The notes under the pieces were generated by a model. The model was not told the DNA's origin. It worked only from the letters and a program-made list of their open reading frames with translations, and did no database searches. The position numbers were made by a program, and so were the translations under genes. A stretch of DNA of 52,589 nucleotides from a virus, in the IMG/VR virus record IMGVR_UViG_3300031251_000969, positions 1-52,589 of that record; one strand, 5' to 3'. Positions 6,486 through 14,592 of this stretch are shown here, in pieces. The number at the start of each line of letters is the position of its first letter. Positions within the stretch are counted from its first letter, which is position 1.

Positions 6486-7477
6486 ACACCGAAGTAGCAC
6501 AACATGAGTCGACCGAGCTGACTGGCGCAATCGTCACTGCGCCCAGCACCGAGCTAACCATCGCCGCTGGCCAAACCGAATTCAGCGACGCTCAGGTCGC
6601 AGCGCTACAGCAGCTCGGAGTGGAAGACGCGAGCCCGGGCGACCTGCAGGTGTTCTTCCATCAGGCCAAGCGCACAGGCCTGGACCCGTTCGCCAAGCAG
6701 ATTTACATGATCGGCCGCCGCACGAAGGTCAAAGAGTGGAATCCGCAGACCCGCAAGCAAGAAGAAAAGTGGGTGATGAAGTGGACGATCCAGATCGGTA
6801 TCGATGGATACCGGCTCGGCGGCCGCCGCGTCGCCAACGCGCTCGGTATCAAGCTTGAGAAGGACGGCCCGTACTGGCACGACGGCGAGAAGTGGGTCGA
6901 CGTGTGGATTGACTCGTCCAGGCCGCCGGCGGCCGCCAAGTTCACCATCATGCGCGACGGTGAGAAGCACACAGCCACAGCGAACTACGCCGAGTATGTG
7001 CAGACCTACACCGTGGAAGCAAACGCGCGACCCAACTCGATGTGGTCGAAGATGCCAGCCAATCAGCTGGCGAAGTGCGCCGAGGCCGCCTCGTATCGGC
7101 AGGCATTCCCGGAGCAGTTTTCAGGCGTGATCTTCGAGGACGCTGCACACCTGGTGGTCGACGCCGCGATCGTGGAGCAGGCCAAGACCAAGGCCGCCCC
7201 GGTGCGCGGCGTGGCAGGCGTGCGCGCCGCGCTCGGTATCGCTCAGGACGCCGATCCGCAACGCAACGATGCGCCAGCCGATGACCCCGACCCCGAGCCG
7301 GAGCCAGCCAAGGTGGACGCCGACAACATCTTCGACGCGCTAGCAGCCGCCGAAACGATCGAGGATCTCAAAGCCGTAGTGCCCAAAGACATTCTCGACA
7401 GACTGACCGATGACGACCGCCAGGTCGCGAAGGGAATCTACGAGGCCCGCAAGGCCGAATTGGAGGCAACCAAGTGA
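6482..7477 (+). CDS. recT: RecT-family single-strand annealing protein
   Basis: This 331-residue protein matches RecT in residues about 35-235: a helical lead (GDLQVFFHQAKRTGLDPFAK), QIYMIGRR, and the central IQIGIDGYRLGGRR with the following beta sheet. RecT proteins bind single-stranded DNA and anneal homologous strands. After residue 245 the C terminus is an acidic Asp/Glu/Pro linker (DPDPEPEPAKVD) followed by a small helical domain, probably for protein contacts. It lies directly after its exonuclease partner. Confidence 0.88.
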   Translation: MNTEVAQHESTELTGAIVTAPSTELTIAAGQTEFSDAQVAALQQLGVEDASPGDLQVFFHQAKRTGLDPFAKQIYMIGRRTKVKEWNPQTRKQEEKWVMKWTIQIGIDGYRLGGRRVANALGIKLEKDGPYWHDGEKWVDVWIDSSRPPAAAKFTIMRDGEKHTATANYAEYVQTYTVEANARPNSMWSKMPANQLAKCAEAASYRQAFPEQFSGVIFEDAAHLVVDAAIVEQAKTKAAPVRGVAGVRAALGIAQDADPQRNDAPADDPDPEPEPAKVDADNIFDALAAAETIEDLKAVVPKDILDRLTDDDRQVAKGIYEARKAELEATK

Positions 7478-8313
7478 TCACCATCGGCACGAAGAAGCTG
7501 TGCGATCTGCTGACCGACCTGATCGACACCGCTGATTGGCGCGGTATCCACCTGCAGACGACGCGCGGCTATGACGGCGATGAGCCCGGCGAAGTGGCAC
7601 TACTGGTCGGGACATCAACGGACGGTTACGTTCTCGGCCACACGTGGGCCGGCTGCGACGGACGCCTCGATGGCGCTATCTGGCCGCGCGGCGATGCGAA
7701 AGCGGTGATCGCCGTGTGCAAACCGTTGGCTGCTGCGAACCCGCAGCACACCGTCAACCTCTCGCTACAGGACAAGACGCTCGTCCTCGAAGAAACGCCG
7801 GAGCTGTTCGATTCCGGGACGGCCCTGCGGTTCGAGACGAAAGAAGTTGACGATGCAATGCTGTTGCGCGCCAAACGCATCCTGTCCGGCGACCCGCTGC
7901 CGCTGCCGGTAGACGCGGACGGCAACCCGCGCCTGGACACACCGCGCACCAGCTTCACACCGTCGTCGCTGGCGTTGCTGAACAGCATCGCCAAACGCCG
8001 CAAGGAAGCGGTGCACCTGTTCGGGACGCACTCGATGCAGTTGCACCGTGTGCAGATCGGTTCCCACTGGATCGGCGCGATCGCACCGACCATCGCACAC
8101 GATCATGACGACCCGGAGAAGCCGACAGAGACGGGGCATTTCGGGGATGCTGTGATCAGTGAAGTTGTCTCACCCGATGACACTGACTGGCTGACGAAGG
8201 CCGGCGTGCTCTGGCCTGAACACAAGGCTAACGACACTCCTGACGAGGAACGCCCTCACGGATTGTTCGACGGGGCAGAGAGCGACGACTCCGAAAGCGG
8301 TGACGACGAATGA
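7474..8313 (+). CDS. Sliding-clamp (DnaN)-like protein
   Basis: This 279-residue protein looks like a divergent beta-clamp. It has repeated beta-rich segments, a LVGTSTDGYVLGHTW block, and late in the chain HRVQIGSHWIGAIAPT, reminiscent of the strand-turn-proline ending of clamp domains. It is shorter than bacterial DnaN (about 370-400 residues), so it would have fewer clamp subdomains. The tail is very acidic (DGAESDDSESGDDE). Its place between recT and the replication genes fits a DNA-metabolism role. The assignment rests on pattern resemblance only. Confidence 0.5.
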   Translation: MITIGTKKLCDLLTDLIDTADWRGIHLQTTRGYDGDEPGEVALLVGTSTDGYVLGHTWAGCDGRLDGAIWPRGDAKAVIAVCKPLAAANPQHTVNLSLQDKTLVLEETPELFDSGTALRFETKEVDDAMLLRAKRILSGDPLPLPVDADGNPRLDTPRTSFTPSSLALLNSIAKRRKEAVHLFGTHSMQLHRVQIGSHWIGAIAPTIAHDHDDPEKPTETGHFGDAVISEVVSPDDTDWLTKAGVLWPEHKANDTPDEERPHGLFDGAESDDSESGDDE

Positions 8314-8477
8314 CCGCGCGCCGTGACACCCGCAACGACGAGGCGTTCGAGCGCCTCGAAGCCCGGTACGAGCGCACCCCCGAGCAGCAGCTCGCCGAAC
8401 TCGACCGGCGTCTCGGTGCCGGCCTCGGCGCCCAGTGTGAACGCGCACGCCTGCTCAAGCAGATCGGAGCGTTGTAA
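8310..8477 (+). CDS. Small helical protein
   Basis: This 55-residue protein is a single long charged helix (TRNDEAFERLEARYERTPEQ), probably a coiled coil. It overlaps the clamp-like gene by ATGA, and its stop abuts the next ATG. The function is unknown. Confidence 0.55.
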   Translation: MTARRDTRNDEAFERLEARYERTPEQQLAELDRRLGAGLGAQCERARLLKQIGAL

Positions 8478-8818
8478 TGACCGAGAACGCAATTAAGCAG
8501 GCCCTGCTGCCCGACGAACTGCGAGAGAAGACGCTCGCTGACCTCGAGGTCGGCGATAGCGCATGGACCGTTCCGTGGGCGATGTGGGTCGACAACAGCA
8601 ACCGTTGCTGGCTCCATCCCGATTGCAGCGCCAGCGTCTACGGAGGCGGCACGCTACAGATGCTCGTCGCGCGACGAGCTCACGGCTACTCGGTCGGACT
8701 CCTTCCGGACTGCAGCCACAAGTGGACACCGAGCGACGTCCCGGGCTATGCGGATTCGGCAACCGCCATCTGGATTCCCGTGGTGGAGTTCCTCGTTCAC
8801 CGCGAGGTCCGCTCGTGA
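8477..8818 (+). CDS. Hypothetical protein
   Basis: This 113-residue protein is rich in Trp and Cys (GDSAWTVPWAMWVDNSNRCW). The later cysteine and histidine residues (HPDCS, DCSHKW) could bind metal. No family is recognised. Confidence 0.6.
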   Translation: MTENAIKQALLPDELREKTLADLEVGDSAWTVPWAMWVDNSNRCWLHPDCSASVYGGGTLQMLVARRAHGYSVGLLPDCSHKWTPSDVPGYADSATAIWIPVVEFLVHREVRS

Positions 8819-8949
8819 ACCGCCTGCACGCTGCCTGGCACCGCGTCGTCGGCCACCGTCAGCGGGAATTCCACCCGCACATGCTGTTCGGCTGGATGCC
8901 GATCCTGACCATCACCGAATGCGCATGCGGAAGGCGGTGGGAGTGGTGA
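8815..8949 (+). CDS. Very small hypothetical protein
   Basis: This 44-residue frame starts at GTG 8815 on the previous stop and ends with CACGRRWEW. Cysteines and histidines (HRVVGHRQREFHPH) suggest a metal site. Overlaps at both ends support it; little else can be said. Confidence 0.5.
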   Translation: MNRLHAAWHRVVGHRQREFHPHMLFGWMPILTITECACGRRWEW

Positions 8950-9299
8950 AACGCGAAGCGCTGCGGGTCGAACTCATTCGCGCACTCGACAGGGATGAGC
9001 GCGTGCTCTGGCTGTGCGATAGCCGGCCGCAATATCTTGAGCGACTGGACGACGTTGTGGGACTTGCATCTATCCGATGGAAGAACATGACGCAGAAGGT
9101 GCGTCGCGGATCGCCTGCGGTCTTCACGCTCGGCGAGACCGGGCGCGTCACGTTCGTCAGCACGCTGAACGCGATGCGTGGCATGAGCGCCGACCTCGTG
9201 ATCCTCGAGCGTGACGAAATCAGCGACGAGGCAAGGTTGTTCGCCAATCTCGTTGTGAGTGGTGTTGGTGGCGAAGTGATCGAGGTGGCACGGCCATGA
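8946..9299 (+). CDS. Hypothetical protein resembling the Walker-B half of a terminase-type ATPase
   Basis: This 117-residue protein starts at GTG 8946, overlapping the previous stop. Residues 60-95 (GETGRVTFVSTLNAMRG, then SADLVILERDEI) resemble the strand-loop-Walker B stretch of phage terminase ATPases; the terminase in this window has a parallel stretch, TISFGVRSVDQGRG then VDLIVYDEA. No Walker A is present, so it should not hydrolyse ATP by itself. It may be a relic, a decoy subunit or an unrelated fold. Confidence 0.55.
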   Translation: MKREALRVELIRALDRDERVLWLCDSRPQYLERLDDVVGLASIRWKNMTQKVRRGSPAVFTLGETGRVTFVSTLNAMRGMSADLVILERDEISDEARLFANLVVSGVGGEVIEVARP

Positions 9300-9562
9300 T
9301 CGAGAAGTACACACAGGTCGTCGAGGGATACCAGCTACCGGAAGACGATGCCGTTGAGGCGTTTCGCGTCCTGAGCGGACTTATTGGCCCAGGCGTCGGG
9401 GTCTATCTGCGAGAGAGTGGTGGCTACGAGATCGGCATCGGTGGCCCAACGGGGCGGATCATCAAGGGCGGCGAGTGGGTCGTGAAGTATCCGGGCCGCG
9501 GTTCCGTGCGCGTATTCAGCGACAAGGAATTTCGCGCAGCCGGATTCGAGGCGACGTCATGA
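9296..9562 (+). CDS. Hypothetical protein
   Basis: This 88-residue protein is Gly-rich and beta-rich (SGGYEIGIGGPTGRIIKGGE). It overlaps both neighbours by ATGA. No family is recognised. Confidence 0.6.
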   Translation: MIEKYTQVVEGYQLPEDDAVEAFRVLSGLIGPGVGVYLRESGGYEIGIGGPTGRIIKGGEWVVKYPGRGSVRVFSDKEFRAAGFEATS

Positions 9563-9714
9563 GCTGGTGGCAGATCCTCATTATCGTCGTGGTCGCCTGG
9601 TTCGCGCTGACCTCGACCGTCGTCATCGCCGTCGCGATCATCATCGGCGCGCGCGCCTCGCGTGAGGCCGACCGCGTCGCGAAGGACGTTCGGCGAAAGC
9701 TCGGTGGGTCATGA
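9559..9714 (+). CDS. Small single-pass membrane protein
   Basis: This 51-residue protein has one long hydrophobic segment (WQILIIVVVAWFALTSTVVI, continuing to about residue 31) followed by a basic cytoplasmic-type tail (READRVAKDVRRKLGGS). The function is unknown; small early membrane proteins of phages often alter host envelope functions. Confidence 0.65.
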   Translation: MSWWQILIIVVVAWFALTSTVVIAVAIIIGARASREADRVAKDVRRKLGGS

Positions 9715-10085
9715 CCGACGCTGACATCGCCGTCGAGATCTTCTCCGAGCAGCACACCAAGCAGCTCGCACTCAAGATCACCGACGCCCAGCCCGTCCGG
9801 CTACCGTGCGCACCAGACGGACGCCGCGCCCTCTGCGAAGTGGCCAGCGTACACCTGCGCTACCTGGCGCAGACGTTCACCAAGAACACCACGCTGCCAA
9901 TGGCCAAGGCACCCATCGCCGTTATCGCCGTCACCGTGCACGGTGTGCACGCCGACAAACCCGGAATCGAAGGCGAACGCACCTGGCGACCCGACTCGCT
10001 CGACTGGCCATCGCTGCCTGAGTGGATCGCCGAGCTCGTCGAGCAGCATCGGCCGGCGTGGCTCTCATCGGAGATCCGCACATGA
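9711..10085 (+). CDS. Hypothetical protein
   Basis: This 124-residue alpha/beta protein (MAKAPIAVIAVTVHGVHADK) has no recognised domain. It overlaps both neighbours by ATGA. Confidence 0.6.
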   Translation: MTDADIAVEIFSEQHTKQLALKITDAQPVRLPCAPDGRRALCEVASVHLRYLAQTFTKNTTLPMAKAPIAVIAVTVHGVHADKPGIEGERTWRPDSLDWPSLPEWIAELVEQHRPAWLSSEIRT

Positions 10086-10741
10086 ATCAACAGCTCGACC
10101 TATTCGACCTAGACGGCGAATCCCGGCGACAGGCGCAGCTCGACCGCGACGCTCGCCGCAAGGCACTCGATGCCGAGTGGACCGAAGTCCTCACAGTGCG
10201 GCCCGACGCTGGCCAGAAGCTCGGCCGCCATCAAATCTGGTGTGGCCGTTGCGGGCAGACGCACAACCCGGTCGGAGGATCGCACGACGGCGGCTACACC
10301 GGATGCCCGATCGAACACGATCCGACGTGGTCGAAGTATCCGCGGCGCGCCGATGGTCACGGCTATCACGGCGGGGGAATCACCGGCCACGATGGCGGCA
10401 GCCTTCTGACCACCGACGAGCTGTGCGACCGCTGGGAGAACCAGTACTTCCCGGGCTGTGAATGCGGTCATCCGCGTGGCCTGCACGTCAACGTCTACGG
10501 CGTCTCCGCCTACCACACGAGCTGCCTGACCTATTGCGGCTGCCCACGAATTCAGGCCCGCGTCATGAACGCGCCATGCCGCCACTGGCGCACCAACGAT
10601 GCCACGCCGCACGAAGGCCACTGCTGTTTCAGCGGCCCGACCGAGGCGTACATCGACGCCGTGCTGCCGCCGTGCGGGCACTGGGCGCCCGCAATCGAGC
10701 TCGCCGACATCACACGACAGGAGGTGCCCAGTGGCACGTGA
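10082..10741 (+). CDS. Cysteine/histidine-rich protein with N-terminal clamp-binding motif
   Basis: Residues 4-8 are QLDLF, the canonical beta-clamp binding pentapeptide, placed right at a probably flexible N terminus (MNQQLDLFDLDGESRRQ). The rest of the 219-residue protein has at least four Cys/His clusters (WCGRCGQTH; CECGHPRGLH; CLTYCGCP; PCRHW), likely zinc sites. Together these suggest a protein brought to replicating DNA by a clamp, either the host's or the clamp-like protein encoded 2.6 kb upstream. The biochemical activity is unknown. Its stop overlaps the replication initiator start by about ten bases. Confidence 0.6.
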   Translation: MNQQLDLFDLDGESRRQAQLDRDARRKALDAEWTEVLTVRPDAGQKLGRHQIWCGRCGQTHNPVGGSHDGGYTGCPIEHDPTWSKYPRRADGHGYHGGGITGHDGGSLLTTDELCDRWENQYFPGCECGHPRGLHVNVYGVSAYHTSCLTYCGCPRIQARVMNAPCRHWRTNDATPHEGHCCFSGPTEAYIDAVLPPCGHWAPAIELADITRQEVPSGT

Positions 10742-11912
10742 ATTCGGGAAGATGTGGTTCTCGATGTACACCGACGAGGACTTTGCTCGTCAACCGATCG
10801 GTGACAAATGGCTGTATCAGGTGCTCATCGGGCAGCCCGGTATGAACTACGCCGGCGTGCAGACGATCAACATGCGGCGCTGGCGCAAGGCGCTGCGCGA
10901 CGGCGATGCGATGCCGTCGGAGGCCGAGATCGAGAAGCGGCTGATTCGTCTCGAAGCCCGCGAGTTCGTGTTCACCGATGACGAGACCGGCGAGGTGTTG
11001 ATCCGGTCGTTCATGCGCAGCGACAAGATCGTGGACCAGCCGAACGTGCTCAAGTCGGCGCTGCGCGACGCCGGGCATGTCGAGTCGCCGAAGATCGCGG
11101 CCGTGCTGCTGTCGGAGATCGAGCGGCTGGGTGACCCGAAGATCAAGACCACAACGCCTGCAGGCACCAAGCTGCGCGCCTCGATCGACGAGCTCAAGGC
11201 GGCTGCGATCGCACATCTGGAAGGTCGCACCGAAGGCATTTCCGAACCCTTCCCGAAACCCTTCACCGAAGGGTTAGAAGAACCCCTGCAGGAAGGGTTT
11301 TCGGAAGGGTTACTGCGACCTGGGGAAACGGAAGGGTTCACCGAACCCTTCCCGAAACCCTTAGCGGTTGGGTCGGTTGTGGTTGAGGTTGAGGTCGAAG
11401 ACTCACCTTCCAGAGGTGGTTCAGTTGGTGTTCGCGCGCGAACCGTCGAAAACGTCGAGCCCCAGCCGATCGAGTCGCCGATCGGACACACCGAGATCCC
11501 ATCCGAACCGGCCAACGACGCCGAGCCGCCGCAGCGCTGCGCTAAGCACCGCGCCGTCCCGGCTGACGGCACATGCGGTCCCTGCGCCAACTTCCGCAAG
11601 GCTCACGCCAACTGGACCGCACGCCAAGCACGCCGCCACGCCCTGGCCAAGTCGGCGGCCGCACGCCAAGCTGCCGAGGTCCGCCGCGCCGCGATCAATC
11701 AATGCCCGATGTGCGATGACCGCGGCTACGTCGGCACGGCCCTTTGCGGCCACGACCCGCAGCAGGCCGAACGCAACGCCGAGGGCGCCGACCGCGTCCG
11801 CCAGGCACTCGCCGCCGCGAAAGCGCGCCGCGCTGGCGCAGATTCGGCCCCTGACGGCTCGACGGGCGTCCAGGCCACCGACGGGTCCGACGACGAGGCG
11901 GTCGCGCTGTGA
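10731..11912 (+). CDS. Replication initiator / helicase-loader-like protein with internal iterons
   Basis: This 393-residue protein starts at GTG 10731 behind AGGAGGTG. Residues 1-150 are a winged-helix-like domain typical of phage replication organisers (WFSMYTDEDFARQPIGDKWL, INMRRWRKALRDGD, EAREFVFTDDETGEVLIRSF). Residues about 165-215 are a low-complexity run of EPFPKP and EGF/EGL units; the DNA encoding them is an array of AACCCTT/AAGGGTT repeats. The C-terminal part has a CxxC/CxxC zinc site (CAKH, CGPC, CPMC, CGHD) in a basic helical region. As in lambda O, the initiator gene probably contains the origin it binds. Confidence 0.65.
   Translation: MAREFGKMWFSMYTDEDFARQPIGDKWLYQVLIGQPGMNYAGVQTINMRRWRKALRDGDAMPSEAEIEKRLIRLEAREFVFTDDETGEVLIRSFMRSDKIVDQPNVLKSALRDAGHVESPKIAAVLLSEIERLGDPKIKTTTPAGTKLRASIDELKAAAIAHLEGRTEGISEPFPKPFTEGLEEPLQEGFSEGLLRPGETEGFTEPFPKPLAVGSVVVEVEVEDSPSRGGSVGVRARTVENVEPQPIESPIGHTEIPSEPANDAEPPQRCAKHRAVPADGTCGPCANFRKAHANWTARQARRHALAKSAAARQAAEVRRAAINQCPMCDDRGYVGTALCGHDPQQAERNAEGADRVRQALAAAKARRAGADSAPDGSTGVQATDGSDDEAVAL
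11245..11362. repeat. Iteron-like array, candidate replication origin
   Basis: Eight perfect copies of the 7-mer AACCCTT or its complement begin at 11245, 11257, 11269, 11293, 11305, 11332, 11344 and 11356, plus a near-copy at 11281. Start-to-start spacing is 12 bp within each run, so sites are helically phased. A 22-bp block is repeated exactly at 11242-11263 and 11341-11362. Two perfect palindromes (AACCCTTC/GAAGGGTT around 11257-11275; GAAGGGTTC/GAACCCTTC at 11331-11351) lie inside. The location within the initiator gene parallels lambda ori. Confidence 0.6.
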
Positions 11913-12151
11913 ACGGCATTCAGCGCCGCACGAGCGCCGCCGACGCGCTGACCGCGATGGGATTCCAGGTCATCGGCAGCATCGACCCTGACGAGGGCGT
12001 GCGGTTCACGCCGCGACAACGTGACCCACTCCTGGACTGGGCGATCCGCCTCGGCGAAGAGGCGCGCGCCGCTGCAACCGGCGTCGTCGACGGCGAAGTC
12101 CTCGACGTACACGACGAAATCGTCAGCCCGCGAAAGGAGTTGGAATCATGA
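11909..12151 (+). CDS. Hypothetical protein
   Basis: This 80-residue acidic protein starts at GTG 11909 over the initiator stop. It has a helical N terminus (TSAADALTAMGFQVIGSIDP). No family is recognised. Confidence 0.6.
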   Translation: MNGIQRRTSAADALTAMGFQVIGSIDPDEGVRFTPRQRDPLLDWAIRLGEEARAAATGVVDGEVLDVHDEIVSPRKELES

Positions 12152-12768
12152 GCGACATCACCCGAGCGCTACGCCTGGACTGGCTGCGCAAGATCTGCCA
12201 GTGGCCAAATCCGTTGCTGCCCAGCAGTGGCGACGAGAAGCTGACGGTGAGCTTGACCACCAGCGCGACGATCGCCGACAAACTCGCCGAGGAGACCTAC
12301 GACAAGGGCGGCTGGCTCAACAGCAGGCCCTACGCGCCGAACTGGCCGCCGCTGCAGCCCGGTGACCTCGTCTCGGTCGAGATCGACGGCGAGATCTACA
12401 CCGGGCGCTACGGCGACGCCAGCGGATGGGCGGCCAGCGCATCGCAGACCCAGCGCGAACCGCTGCCCGATGTGGCGCCCGAAGACGTCCGCCCGCTGCA
12501 GTGCATGACCGTCGCCGAGCTGATCGCCAAGCTGCAGAAGGCACCACCGGACGCGCTGATCCTGGGCTCTGACAACGAATTAGGCCACGTCGACAACATC
12601 GACGCCTACCTGTTCAACGGCCGCGTGTACCGGTTCTCAAGGTCAACGCCCTACCTGAGTTTCGACTCCGATCCGTACGACATGGAACGCAAGCATGAGC
12701 GGATCGATGAGCGCCCGCAGACATTCGTGATCCTGTCCACGTTCGGCGAAGACGGGGAGTCGCTGTGA
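12148..12768 (+). CDS. Hypothetical protein
   Basis: This 206-residue protein follows a GAAAGGAGTTGGAATC ribosome binding site. Residues about 115-160 (MTVAELIAKLQKAPPDALIL then GSDNELGHVDNIDAYL) match a small module often seen in phage proteins of unknown role. The N-terminal half is Trp/Pro-rich with a small beta unit (DLVSVEIDGEIYTGRYGD). It overlaps the RuvC-like gene by four bases. Confidence 0.6.
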   Translation: MSDITRALRLDWLRKICQWPNPLLPSSGDEKLTVSLTTSATIADKLAEETYDKGGWLNSRPYAPNWPPLQPGDLVSVEIDGEIYTGRYGDASGWAASASQTQREPLPDVAPEDVRPLQCMTVAELIAKLQKAPPDALILGSDNELGHVDNIDAYLFNGRVYRFSRSTPYLSFDSDPYDMERKHERIDERPQTFVILSTFGEDGESL

Positions 12769-13325
12769 GCGCCGTCGTTGGGCTCGACCCTTCTTTGACC
12801 GCGTGCGGGATCGCGGTCCTCACCGACCACACCGGCGTGCCATATGTCGAATTCCTGCGCACCGTCGGCCATCGCGGACACGACGCGGCCAGCTGGGACG
12901 AACGCAGCGACCGAGTCGTCTCTCAGGCGCGGCACGTCGCCAACATCGTGCTCGGCGCGAACCCGGATCTCGTGATCATCGAAGGCCCCTCGTACGGCTC
13001 GCAATTCGGCTCACAGTTCGATCGTGCGGCGCTCTGGATGGGGCTGTATTCGACGCTACGCGCCAAGGGCATTCCCGTCGGTGTCTGCAGCCCACGCACC
13101 CGTGCCAAGTGGGCCAGCGGCAAAGGCAATGCCGACAAGGCCACCGTGCTCGCCGCCGTGCGCGAGCAGTGGCCGGCCGATCGCATCCGCAACGACAACG
13201 AAGCCGACGCCCTCACCATGGCGGCGCTCGGCGCACTCAAGCTCGGCTGGCAACTGCCGTTCGAGATCAAAGAACGCCATCACGTGGGACTAGACGCGGT
13301 GGCGTGGACTAAGGAGATCGCATGA
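12765..13325 (+). CDS. RuvC-like Holliday junction resolvase
   Basis: This 186-residue protein has the RNase-H-fold acid set of RuvC: Asp8 in VVGLDPSLTACG, Glu73 in LVIIEGP, and the C-terminal NEADAL with Asp148. RuvC-family enzymes cut four-way or branched DNA; in phages they clear branched intermediates before packaging. The length is normal for the family. GTG 12765 overlaps the preceding stop, and the conserved strand begins at residue 4, which fixes the start. Confidence 0.85.
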   Translation: MSAVVGLDPSLTACGIAVLTDHTGVPYVEFLRTVGHRGHDAASWDERSDRVVSQARHVANIVLGANPDLVIIEGPSYGSQFGSQFDRAALWMGLYSTLRAKGIPVGVCSPRTRAKWASGKGNADKATVLAAVREQWPADRIRNDNEADALTMAALGALKLGWQLPFEIKERHHVGLDAVAWTKEIA

Positions 13326-13495
13326 AAGACAACCAGGTTCCGATTCAGATGGTCGTTCCCAACGACATCATCAGGCAGTCGGTGAGCGAACTGCTTGAAG
13401 ATGCAACGCGCACGGCCAACATGGCGATGGCGATCGCTTGCTCAGCGTTCCTGCTCTCATTCGTCGCCCTGATCGTCGCGGTGGTGTACGTATGA
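13322..13495 (+). CDS. Small single-pass membrane protein
   Basis: This 57-residue protein has a polar N-terminal half and a C-terminal transmembrane segment (IACSAFLLSFVALIVAVVYV), the topology of a tail-anchored protein. It overlaps the RuvC-like gene and the next gene by ATGA. The function is unknown. Confidence 0.65.
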   Translation: MKDNQVPIQMVVPNDIIRQSVSELLEDATRTANMAMAIACSAFLLSFVALIVAVVYV

Positions 13496-14592
13496 GCGAC
13501 AACGTGATTGATCCGGCGTCCTGCGGGCCGGACAAGTACTGGCTGGCGAAGGCGGCCCACCACCTCGGCGGTGACGACGCTGAGCCTGCCCGGCGATCGC
13601 CTGTCGGCAGATGGTATCTGTCCGATTATGCACTGTGGCTGCGCGACGAAGATGTCACGGTCCTGTCTGAACTGGTGCGTGCGGATGAGGCGCAGAAGAC
13701 AGCGGAATGGCTGATCGAGGAAGAGACGCACGGGTATGGCCTGCTGCTGAGTCGCCAGAGCGAACAGCTCATGAAGACGGCCAACGTGCTGCGAGGTGAT
13801 CCGCCGCCGCTGACGCAGTGGTCGCACCATGACGTTGCAGAGCGTGCTGCTGCGGTTGTGGCTGAGCGCGATCACTGGCGGTCGGAGTGTGAGAAGGCGC
13901 AAACCGAACGCGATGAGGCGCAGGCCACCGTGGGTAGGGTGGCTACCGATCTTGGTGAGGTCCTGGCCGAGCGTGACGAGCTGCAACGTCGGAATGACAG
14001 GCAGCGCGAAGGTCTCCGGCAGATGGGCGAGGAGCTTGGTGAGGCACGTGCCGGACGCGACAGCTACCGCGATGCAGCGTCTATCTGCCAAGAGAACGTA
14101 GAGCGCATGGTGTCCGAACGTGACGAGCTGCGGGAGAAGCTGGCCCAGCTTGAGGAATTGACCAAGGTTCCCGCCGTCGACCTTGCCGCCAATTATGACA
14201 GCGGCTTTCAGGACGGCGAAGACCGGGGTTTCGGAGAAGGGTATGAGGCTGGACGTGCCGCCCGTGCGGTCAGACTGCCGGACCCTGATCCCACGTCTGC
14301 GGCCCGGCTACGGCTGGCAGCAGAGACACTGGAAGCACTCGCTCTTGGCGTTGTCGCGCAGGGAAAGGCGAACCCGCTGAATTATGGGACGTATCCGGCT
14401 GCGCTGCGAAAGCAGGCCGACGAGCTTGAGGCTGCCTCGGCGCGGGAGCAGGAACGGGACGCCGAAATCGCGGCGGTGGCAGAGATTCTCAACCCAGATG
14501 AATGGGATTCGCCAGAGAGCGCCAGGAACTTCGTTGGCGAGTTGGTCGACGCTCTCGACGCGCACCGCAGTGCGACGCGGGAGGGCGCGTGA
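13492..14592 (+). CDS. Long coiled-coil protein, founder of a small paralogous family
   Basis: This 366-residue protein has an N-terminal module ending in RWYLSDYALWLRDEDVTVLS, a heptad-rich coiled coil at about residues 120-235 (ERDELQRRNDRQREGLRQMG), a Gly-rich turn, and a C-terminal helical module. The N-terminal module recurs in the gene at 15256 (GWYLAG, then DDEITVLSELV). The C-terminal module recurs in 15256 and more weakly in 14592. No known function; a scaffold or phage-specific structural role is possible. Its stop and the next ATG share a base (TGATG). Confidence 0.65.
   Translation: MSDNVIDPASCGPDKYWLAKAAHHLGGDDAEPARRSPVGRWYLSDYALWLRDEDVTVLSELVRADEAQKTAEWLIEEETHGYGLLLSRQSEQLMKTANVLRGDPPPLTQWSHHDVAERAAAVVAERDHWRSECEKAQTERDEAQATVGRVATDLGEVLAERDELQRRNDRQREGLRQMGEELGEARAGRDSYRDAASICQENVERMVSERDELREKLAQLEELTKVPAVDLAANYDSGFQDGEDRGFGEGYEAGRAARAVRLPDPDPTSAARLRLAAETLEALALGVVAQGKANPLNYGTYPAALRKQADELEAASAREQERDAEIAAVAEILNPDEWDSPESARNFVGELVDALDAHRSATREGA

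Noticed and set aside
11363-11400. GGTT/GAGG-rich tract just after the iterons as an unwinding element
   Set aside because: It is lower in GC than its surroundings but not AT-rich, so I do not call it a melting region.
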